A DNA stretch of 64,000 nt from Auanema rhodensis. Lineage: Eukaryota; Nematoda; Chromadorea; Rhabditida; Rhabditidae. The notes under the pieces are model-generated. The model made no database searches and was not told the origin of the DNA. It saw only the letters and a list, made by a program, of their open reading frames with translations. The stretch spans positions 10,726,001 through 10,790,000 of the forward strand of contig OZ059897.1 of NCBI GenBank assembly GCA_964057225.1, read 5' to 3'. Below are positions 11,809 through 21,600 of this stretch, piece after piece (the first letter of the stretch is position 1; each line of letters begins with the position of its first letter). A program made the translations under genes and the position numbers.

Positions 11809-11880
11809 GCCCAAGTAGTATAGTGGTTAGTACTCCACGTTGTGGCCGTGGCGACACAGGTTCGATTCCTGTCTTGGGCA
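11809..11880 (+). tRNA. tRNA-His(GTG) copy 36
   Basis: Consensus; first unit of the 1325-bp four-unit repeat. Confidence 0.94.
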
Positions 11881-12139
11881 TTTTTTGTTTTGAAATTTGA
11901 ATGCTATAAACATATTGCTTGCTTGTCTTGTTAGATTTGTTTAATTCAAATACTTATTTAAGTTCTAACAATTTTCGATTTAATCACGTTCAATCAACTA
12001 TATTGTTTTCAAAAATGAAGACATCTTTCAATTTTTGGTCATTGATTAGAATTTTCATGTTGTCACACAGAAATTGAAGAATCTTAGTTCATTTCAGTAA
12101 CAATGAACACACTAACTTTGTTAAGTTGTTGTAATATCG

Positions 12140-12211
12140 GCCCAAGTAGTATAGTGGTTAGTACTCCACGTTGTGGCCGTGGCGACACAGGTTCGATTCC
12201 TGTCTTGGGCA
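12140..12211 (+). tRNA. tRNA-His(GTG) copy 37
   Basis: Consensus. Confidence 0.94.
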
Positions 12212-12469
12212 TTTTTTGTTTTGAAATTTAAATGCTATAAAATTATTGCTTGCTTGTCATGTTAGGTTTGTTTAATTCAAATACTTATTTAAGTTCTAAC
12301 AATTTTTGATTTAATCACGTTCAATTAACTGTATTGTTTTCAAAAATAAAGACATCTTTCAATTTCTGGTCATTGAATTAGAATTTTCATGTTGTCACAC
12401 AGGAAATGAAGAATCTTAGTTCATTTCAGTAACAATGAACACAATAATTTTGTTTAGTTTGTAATACCG

Positions 12470-12541
12470 GCCCAAGTAGTATAGTGGTTAGTACTCCACG
12501 TTGTGGCCGTGGCGACACAGGTTCGATTCCTGTCTTGGGCA
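12470..12541 (+). tRNA. tRNA-His(GTG) copy 38
   Basis: Consensus; 330-bp spacer type. Confidence 0.94.
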
Positions 12542-12801
12542 TTTTTTGTTTTGAAATTTAAATGCTATAAAATTATTGCTTGCTTGTCATGTTAGATTTG
12601 TTTAATTCAAATACTTATTTAAGTTCTAACAATTTTTGATTTAATGACGTTCAATTAACTGTATTGTTTTCAAAAATAAAGACATCTTTCAATTTCTGGT
12701 CATTGAATTAGAATTTTCATGTTGTCACACAGGAAATGAAGAATCTTAGTTCATTTCAGTAACAATGAACACACTAACTTTGTTAAGTTGTTGTAATATC
12801 G

Positions 12802-12873
12802 GCCCAAGTAGTATAGTGGTTAGTACTCCACGTTGTGGCCGTGGCGACACAGGTTCGATTCCTGTCTTGGGCA
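12802..12873 (+). tRNA. tRNA-His(GTG) copy 39
   Basis: Consensus. Confidence 0.94.
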
Positions 12874-13133
12874 TTTTTTGTTTTGAAATTTAAATGCTAT
12901 AAAATTATTGCTTGCTTGTCATGTTAGATTTGTTTAATTCAAATACTTATTTAATTTCTAACAATTTTTGATTTAATCACGTTCAACTAACTGTATTGTT
13001 TTCAAAAATAAAGACATCTTTCAATTTCTGGTCATTGAATTAGAATTTTCATGTTGTCACACAGGAAATGAAGAATCTTAGTTCATTTCAGTAACAATGA
13101 ACACACTAACTTTGTTAAGTTGTTGTAATATCG

Positions 13134-13205
13134 GCCCAAGTAGTATAGTGGTTAGTACTCCACGTTGTGGCCGTGGCGACACAGGTTCGATTCCTGTCTT
13201 GGGCA
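13134..13205 (+). tRNA. tRNA-His(GTG) copy 40
   Basis: Consensus. Confidence 0.94.
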
Positions 13206-13464
13206 TTTTTTGTTTTGAAATTTGAATGCTATAAACATATTGCTAACTTGTCTTGTTAGATTTGTTTAATTCAAATACTTATTTAAGTTCTAACAATTTT
13301 CGATTTAATCACGTTCAATCAACTATATTGTTTTCAAAAATGAAGACATCTTTCAATTTTTGGTCATTGATTAGAATTTTCATGTTGTCACACAGAAATT
13401 GAAGAATCTTAGTTCATTTCAGTAACAATGAACACACTAACTTTGTTAAGTTGTTGTAATATCG

Positions 13465-13536
13465 GCCCAAGTAGTATAGTGGTTAGTACTCCACGTTGTG
13501 GCCGTGGCGACACAGGTTCGATTCCTGTCTTGGGCA
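13465..13536 (+). tRNA. tRNA-His(GTG) copy 41
   Basis: Consensus. Confidence 0.94.
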
Positions 13537-13794
13537 TTTTTTGTTTTGAAATTTAAATGCTATAAAATTATTGCTTGCTTGTCATGTTAGGTTTGTTTAA
13601 TTCAAATACTTATTTAAGTTCTAACAATTTTTGATTTAATCACGTTCAATTAACTGTATTGTTTTCAAAAATAAAGACATCTTTCAATTTCTGGTCATTG
13701 AATTAGAATTTTCATGTTGTCACACAGGAAATGAAGAATCTTAGTTCATTTCAGTAACAATGAACACAATAATTTTGTTTAGTTTGTAATACCG

Positions 13795-13866
13795 GCCCAA
13801 GTAGTATAGTGGTTAGTACTCCACGTTGTGGCCGTGGCGACACAGGTTCGATTCCTGTCTTGGGCA
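13795..13866 (+). tRNA. tRNA-His(GTG) copy 42
   Basis: Consensus; 330-bp spacer type. Confidence 0.94.
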
Positions 13867-14126
13867 TTTTTTGTTTTGAAATTTAAATGCTATAAAATTA
13901 TTGCTTGCTTGTCATGTTAGATTTGTTTAATTCAAATACTTATTTAAGTTCTAACAATTTTTGATTTAATGACGTTCAATTAACTGTATTGTTTTCAAAA
14001 ATAAAGACATCTTTCAATTTCTGGTCATTGAATTAGAATTTTCATGTTGTCACACAGGAAATGAAGAATCTTAGTTCATTTCAGTAACAATGAACACACT
14101 AACTTTGTTAAGTTGTTGTAATATCG

Positions 14127-14198
14127 GCCCAAGTAGTATAGTGGTTAGTACTCCACGTTGTGGCCGTGGCGACACAGGTTCGATTCCTGTCTTGGGCA
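14127..14198 (+). tRNA. tRNA-His(GTG) copy 43
   Basis: Consensus. Confidence 0.94.
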
Positions 14199-14458
14199 TT
14201 TTTTGTTTTGAAATTTAAATGCTATAAAATTATTGCTTGCTTGTCATGTTAGATTTGTTTAATTCAAATACTTATTTAATTTCTAACAATTTTTGATTTA
14301 ATCACGTTCAACTAACTGTATTGTTTTCAAAAATAAAGACATCTTTCAATTTCTGGTCATTGAATTAGAATTTTCATGTTGTCACACAGGAAATGAAGAA
14401 TCTTAGTTCATTTCAGTAACAATGAACACACTAACTTTGTTAAGTTGTTGTAATATCG

Positions 14459-14530
14459 GCCCAAGTAGTATAGTGGTTAGTACTCCACGTTGTGGCCGTG
14501 GCGACACAGGTTCGATTCCTGTCTTGGGCA
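14459..14530 (+). tRNA. tRNA-His(GTG) copy 44
   Basis: Consensus; element 1 begins 149 bp downstream. Confidence 0.94.
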
Positions 14531-14674
14531 TTTTTTGTTTTGAAATTTGAATGCTATAAACATATTGCTTGCTTGTCTTGTTAGATTTGTTTAATTCAAA
14601 TACTTATTTAAGTTCTAACAATTTTCGATTTAATCACGTTCAATCAACTATATTGTTTTCAAAAATGAAGACAT

Positions 14675-14679
14675 CTTTC
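14675..14679. repeat. Target-site duplication of element 1, left copy
   Basis: ctttc; in uninterrupted units these bases occur once, inside 'acatctttcaatttttgg'. The matching copy is at 24855-24859. Confidence 0.88.
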
Positions 14680-15061
14680 GTTACATATTGTTTCTTCCCG
14701 TCTTTTCATGGTCGGAAGATATATGTACTTCTACCTTGTTCCTTAGGTAGGCAGACCCGAACGCCCCGATTTCCTTATTAAGACAAATACTCAAAGAGAA
14801 AAGGATTCATTATCAGATAACAAGAAAATACAATATAAGAATTACATTAAGAAAGAATATAAAGAGATATAATAAAGTATTAAATAGAGTATATATATAT
14901 AGATGATATAGAGATGAGACTCACATGGCTATAAGACAACCTATCTGGGTTAGGCCAGAAGCAAGAGTGCCATGTGTGTCCCATGTTGTAGGCGGGGCTT
15001 GTTCAGGCTCCCGCTATTTGAATAGCGCGCACATGTTTACCATGTGCTTGCAGATGTGACA
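14680..15061 (-). repeat. Element 1 LTR, 3' copy in element sense
   Basis: Reads TGTCACATC at its minus-strand start and ends ATGTAAC. It could be one base longer on the low-coordinate side, because both LTRs are preceded by C on the plus strand; the target duplication would then be 4 bp. A short palindrome (gctatttgaatagc) lies near the 5' end in element sense. Confidence 0.95.
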
Positions 15062-15073
15062 TCCCCCCACCTT
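15062..15073 (-). other. Element 1 polypurine tract
   Basis: Minus strand AAGGTGGGGGGA lies immediately before the TGTCAC start of the 3' LTR. This is the expected position and composition for the plus-strand DNA primer; one T interrupts the purines. Confidence 0.8.
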
Positions 15074-15675
15074 AAAAAGTTGAACGTCCTCGTTCAAAAA
15101 CAAAATAAATTAATTCACTTTTTAAGATAGTTGGATGTTGGAAAAAGATAACAAAAAAAAATCATGGTGTAGTCGATAAAAAATAATGTATACAATACGA
15201 TTTGAAAGTTTAGCTATTGTCTCTTCAAGTTTGTTGAATTCAAAATGTAGTATCGAATAGATTCTATTCCATTCACTTGAGTAGTGAAATGCTTGCAAAC
15301 GAGAGCTTTGCTTCTAAACCATTCGACTGTGATATAGTCGTTCATTTTCTCGAGTTGTACAGGTACGGTGTTACCCTGAGAATAGGTCGAGCCCGTTCTG
15401 TACAAAAAAATGAAAACTCGTTTAACCCGTATGACTAATGTCCATAAGGTGAATACAAGTAATGATTAAGCATAAAAAATAGCAAAATTCACAAGAGAAT
15501 GTTGAAAAAAATCTACTCAATGAGAGTTGGAGTAATAAAACAAACTTTTGTAAAACAATAGCAGACTTCTCAGAGAAAATCAATCAACAACAAAGAAGTG
15601 GTACAATCAGAAATGGCACAAAATAAAATAAAAAAAAAATTTCAACAATTTGATTTTGTTAAAAAAAAACTACCT
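15074..15675 (-). other. Element 1 3' untranslated region
   Basis: About 600 bp between the polyprotein stop and the polypurine tract. It has a 63-codon open frame (15214-15405) on the same strand with no recognisable domain, probably chance. Confidence 0.6.
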
Positions 15676-18600
15676 TCAAGAAATTGTGATAACCGGAATA
15701 GATGTTGTCCGTTGGTAAGGTTTGACGAAGTCCTTGTGTACTCTTCTGCTTTTTCCTTTATCTGTTTGAACCACGACGAAAGATCTTTGAACTGCTGTAA
15801 CTAAATAAGGCCCTTCGAATGAAGGTGTTAGTTTGTTTCGAGTAGAATTCACTTTTATCATAACTAAGTCATTAACCTGAATTTCTTTATTTTGTGTTCT
15901 ATTTCGTGTATTGTACCGTTGTTCATTCTTCTTTGTGCATGTTTCAATTCTATCTTTTACTATATTAGATGTGCTTTCATTTTGTATTAGCGATCTATTG
16001 ACAAAATCTTCTGTAGGATTGGCTGGTTCTTCAGTTTGAAGATTATTTCCAGGCAATTGATGGTCAATAGGAAGTCTTGCATCCCGACCAAATAATACAA
16101 CATATGGACTAATAGATGTGGATGAGTTTGGTAACGTATTGATCGCAAACATAACTTTAGGTAGGTGTATATCCCAGTTAGTTTGTTGTTCATTCACGAA
16201 TGAAGAGAGAGCTTCTTCTAAAGTTCTATGAAGTCTCTCCACTTGTCCATTAGCATTTTTATGATATGGTAGCGTAGTAGTGTGTTCAATTCCAAATTGT
16301 TTACACATAGCTTGAAATTCAGATGACAAAAAGCTACTACCATTATCGGTTATCATACTCATTGGTGGTCCATATATGAAAACAAATCTAATTACAAACG
16401 CTTTTGTGATTTCAGTAGCCGTTTGTGTTATTAATGGGCAAGTTGTTCCCCATTTACTAAAAGCGTCTTGAATACTCAAGATGTATCGATGTCCATCATT
16501 AGTGCGAGGTAAAGGACCTAGTATATCTACATGAATACGATCAAATGGCTTTTCGGGTATAACAAATCTTCCCATAGGTTGAATATACGATTGGTGTGGG
16601 TTAGATTTCCTACTTGCACATTTTGTACAACGATTAATAAATTCAGTTATTTGTGGAACCATATTAGTCCAAAAGAATCGTCGTCGAATCGCATCAGTAG
16701 TTTTATTTATACCTAGGTGTGCACCAATTTTGGAATCTTCATGAAAAAACTTGATAACAACATCAGTTATTTTGTCGTTACGAGGCAAAATAATAGATGG
16801 TTTCAAATAATTTTTCGCTTGTTTTGCATGTAATATGCCTTCTCGTTCTTCATACCGGTCTGATATATTAGCCGGACAGTTATCATTATTAATTTGAGAA
16901 AGTGCTTCGCGAATCCAGGGAACTCCAGCTTGAACTTTCCGTATTTCTTCACAATTTAGTTGGTCAATAGAAGAAATAGTTGTGATATGAGCAATAAAAG
17001 CATCAACAGGTTTTACTTTGTCCTTTGGTTTAGTAGGACGACTGTCATTTGCTTCGTTTCCTATATATCTGGAGAGAGCATCACAGACACTGTTTAATTT
17101 GCCAGGACGATATTCAATCTTTATGTTGAAATCTTGTATCATTAGTTGATACTTGGCTAATCTACCTATGAGATCTTTACGCGACATTAAACTGGTTAAT
17201 GGTCGGTGATCTGTGATAACTGTGGTAGGTACTCCTAATACATAGGTACGGAATTGTTGAAGAGCAAAGACTAAACCGAGTGCTTCAACTTCAATAGGAG
17301 GATATTTCCGTTCCGCTGGAGTCAACTTTCTACTAGCGAACGCAATCGGGTGTAATGGAGAATTTTTCTCTGCTGATTGCAATAAAACTGCTCCCACAGC
17401 GATCATACTGCCATCACTTTCTATAACAAAAGGTTGGTCTGCTTTAGGAGGTTTCAGTACAGGGGCAGTACACAGTAATGTTTTTAAAGTTTCAAATGCG
17501 TCTGCATGTTCCGATTTCCACTCAAAAGGAGTATCCTTATGTGTTAACTTATACAATGGCTCAGCTATTCCGGCATAATTTTGAATAAACCGTCGAAAAT
17601 AGTTAGTCATACCTAGAAAGGATCTGACAGCCGTAACTGTACTTGGATTTGGAAATTCGGAAACAGCCTGTATCTTAGCAGGATCTGGTTTAACACCATT
17701 TCTACCTATTACAAAACCCAAAAACTTTACTTCAGTGGCTGCAAAGCAACATTTAGATAACTTAATTTTTAACCCTAGTTCAGTAACCTTTTTCAGCACT
17801 TCTTGTATATCTCTTAAATGTTCATCAGCTGAGTTCGAAATTATTAGCAAATCATCTAGATATACAAACAGTTTGCATCTAACAAGAGATTGCAAGTATC
17901 GTACTGCGGATTGAAAAGTGTGTGGCGCTCCACACAATCCCATAGGCATTCGGCAATACTGATAGGTACCTGATGGAGTGGTAAAAGCAGTTAGGTGTCT
18001 ATCTGAGCGTTTCAACGGTATTTGGAAGAAACCAGAAATGAGATCAAAATTCGAAAAGAACTGAGCTCCAGCCGCTAAGTCTATGATATCAGGAATGTGT
18101 GGGATGCTGTATGTTTGTTTCTTAGTAACACTATTCAATGCTCTAAAGTCAGTTACGAACCGGAAAGAATTATCTTTCTTTTTCACAAGAACAACTGGAC
18201 TAGTGAAAGTAGCCGTCGAATTTTCGATTATACCTTGCGACAACATTTCTTTCACTTGCCGTTCTACTTCTTCTTGCTTACCCAATGGTACTCTGTAAGA
18301 TCTACTTTTTGGGAAATCCATATCGGATCTTATAGGAATGGCATGTTCTACTGGTCCGCAAAAGAGACCAATATTATGATCATGGTTGAAAAATGCCGTT
18401 TGGTTTTCCTTAATGATCGTGATCAGATTTTTCTTCATTTTATGGGACAGAGTGCAAGAATTGAAGTTCAAATCATCCAAAAGATGCTGAGGAAAAGTTG
18501 GTAACTTATCTTCCCAATCAGCTTCAGGTGGAACATAATCGTTCATAATTTCTTTAGATGCTATAAGTCCTGAACCAATGTGGTCATTTTTATTAATTTT

Positions 18601-21600
18601 AATTGGCTTTGAAGAATTGTTTGATACTACCATAGTAATAGGAAAAGGTCCTATGGCGGCATCTGGAATTGAGATAGGACCTATGCTAGATTTTAAAAGA
18701 GCATATTGATCAAAATCTAATTCTGGTCCTGTTTGCAAAGATATGTGGGAGGTACTATGTGGTGGAACTGTTACTGTGGACAAACTTATGATATTTACTG
18801 TTTTAGTTGTGGTTTTATATGCAAAACAACCAGGTTTTACTAAGGGTGTTTCCATATTACCAACAATCAACTTTCCTTTACATAGTTTTAATGTAGTAAA
18901 TATCTCTCTTTCTTCCAACGTACGCATAAAATCAGTACCAAGTAACATTTGTCCTGGACAGTCATTGTCTTCAGATATTAAAAATTCGTGTTCCACTTGG
19001 TAACCTGCTATACCCACATCTAACTTGCATTTTCCCACAAAGCGAAACTCTGATCCATTTGCAGTGGATGCAGATTTAGAATATTTTGTAAAATATTGTC
19101 TTCCAATATATGCCAATGTGGAGAACGGAATATATGAGACAGTAGCTCCAGAATCCCATAATGCTAACAGTCCTCTACCTTCAATGTCAATATGAACAAA
19201 CGGTAACAAGTGTCCATTTTTCTTTGTTGTTGTGTGACATACAAAAGGTATGGCTAAAGGAATGTAAGTTATGATGGTGGGAAAATAGCTCCGCATCAAT
19301 TCATCACTAACTGTTTCATGAATCTCATCTCCCTCAAGTGGTGGAGCTGTTGGGCTCAACATGATATGGTTTATTTTTAACATAGAAGTAGGGGAGAGAT
19401 AACATTTTATAGTGAAATATAATGCTATCATTAGACATAATATCAGAGTTATACAACCGATGGTAATGAGTGTTCGTTCAATTGAACCTATACAAAAGTC
19501 AATGAACAGATCCCAATTGGAGAAAACAATTTTCCTGGCATCTCTTATAAGTTTACTTCCTTTGAAGATGAAAGAGGAAATTTGAGGCCAATCACGTGAA
19601 CGAGAAATTACGCGGAGAAGATCATGGTGAGGTGAAGTAGATAAACTATAACCATAAGTTAATCCAATAGATAGGGCTAAGGATTTTTCAGTCGAATTTT
19701 CAAACAAATTCCGCCCTGTGAATCGAAGTTTACTCAATTCAGCATAATGATCATGTTTTTCTGAATGAATACTATCTACTTTATGTGTGTCACCTTTATA
19801 ATCTCTCCATGTTCCATTTTCATACCAAATTTCTGTCTCTTTGTGTTCACAATTGATCTCATGTCCTTCAGTGCTCAAATCGTAGCTATCGATAGGAGCA
19901 AAGAATAATTGTTTATCGTGTGTTAAAACAGGGGTCTCTGCATAACATTTATCATTGTAAGAATGATTACGATAAATGAAATGTGGTTCTATTTCCTGAC
20001 AAGTTGTTATTTTTAAAACATTTCTTCCAACAAATCGGGCAACGATATCATCCCGCTGAAGCATAGCTCTTACTCCTATTGTAGGATGTATACGTAATAT
20101 AGCTTGCCAGCTTTTTACAGTTTCCATTTGAGATTTACAGATGGTATGAAACTGTTGATGAAATTCGTCAATTATGGAGAGACGCGCTTTCTCAAACCCA
20201 TAATTCAACTTATTATCTATTATCGTTTTAGTTTTATGCTCTGATTTGTGGAGAACATTGTCATATACTTCTGCTACATACAACTCTCGACCTCTCTCGT
20301 ACGCATTAGAGGTAGGAGTTGTTAAACTACGAATTGTAGTTTTGGTGGAAGTTATTGGGGTTACAGTAGTATGCTGTACCATATTTTTATCAGTTGTGAT
20401 TTGAGTTTTAACCCAACTTATGAATTCTAAAACTTCTGTTTTATTGAATTTAGGATTTTCCTGTGGGTATTCGATGGACTGTGGAGGAAATCCATAATAT
20501 GCTGTACTATTCTTTGTATAAAGGTTGTGATAGTCAGGCAGCTTGGATATAATTGCTAAATCTTGCTCTTGGTTATTTCTAACAGTAGCATCAGCTTTTT
20601 GTTGTCGACTGACTTGCATGTCACGAGATATTTGTTCTTTTCCCGATTGTTGTTGGATCATGAATAACATGCCTTGAGCAGTTGCAATAATTTCAGATTG
20701 ATTCATATTTCCACTGCGTGGTAATATAGATGGATATAAGGCTCTTGCCAACTGTTCAATTGATGGAACTGTTTGTGTACCATCAAGAATTGTGGCTTGA
20801 TATACTACTGCGTGAGCCATTCCTCGAAAGAAATCTTCTATGGATGTTGTAGATTTCATCAAAGATCTTTTTAACCGAGGAACTTCTATACGACGAGCTA
20901 CTTGAGTGATAAGATCATTCAATTTCATGCTATTAATCATCTGTCTAGTAGCCAGTTTAATTTCCTCTATACCCATACATTGTAAAATCAAAAGATTGGG
21001 ATCTTTGAAATTATTAGACTTTGCCCAGTTAGTTATATGATCTTTTGTCAATCCTAAACTAACAATTGTGTCAATGAACAGTGGATTATCTATCGCGAAT
21101 TGGAGCAAACTCTCATAAGATGATGTAGCTGCATATCTCATATATTTTGCGTAAAACTTAGTGATAGATGCAGATCCAAAAATGAAAGTAGGTCTTAGAA
21201 ATGGAAACGCATATGGTTGGGATTTCGCATTAACAAAAAGATAATCATCACTGAAAGAGCGATGTTTTTGAGGTAATGCATTACGTTTATTTCTGCGTCT
21301 ATCAGCATTAAGCAAAGTATTGGAAAGATCAAGCAAATTATAAACACGGGGATATGCTGTGAATCGGATAATTGCCTCAGAAGATGATTCAAAAACAGCG
21401 AATTCGAAACAAGATTGAACGTGAGCGGATGTGGAATGATTTTGGAGAACAAAAGCGCTTTCAATAGAGTGAACTAGAAGAATATGATCACCCAACATGG
21501 CGGAGAAGGGGCCAAGTTTTTGATAGTGACAGACAACTGATGGGATAGGTGGTTGCCAGATAACTGCACCTTCACCAGTTGCACAAAACCCTTCATTTCC

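Larger units (their letters stand above)
1..14679 (+). repeat. tRNA-His tandem array, left block (copies 1-44)
   Basis: Head-to-tail units of about 332 bp, each one tRNA-His gene plus roughly 260 bp of AT-rich spacer. Positions 1-182 are spacer of a unit whose tRNA lies outside the window. Spacers are as similar between copies as the tRNAs are, so whole units are homogenised together. Length variants are diagnostic: 333 bp when the spacer has an extra A in an A-rich stretch, 331 bp when a run near 'cattgaattag' loses one base, 330 bp when the last part of the spacer is the 'taattttgtttag' form. From 11809 on, a four-unit block of 1325 bp is itself repeated. I see no other gene, no opposite-strand tRNA and no protein-coding signal in the spacers. 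Confidence 0.97.

Noticed and set aside
1-14679. CRISPR array
   Set aside because: The repeat is the whole 332-bp unit, including a tRNA and a conserved spacer; there are no short repeats with unique spacers, and the sequence is eukaryotic.
18083-18504. Plus-strand open frames across the polyprotein region (for example 18097-18504, 18743-19003, 22195-22479)
   Set aside because: They lie antisense to conserved RT, protease or Gag coding sequence and look like shadows of it.
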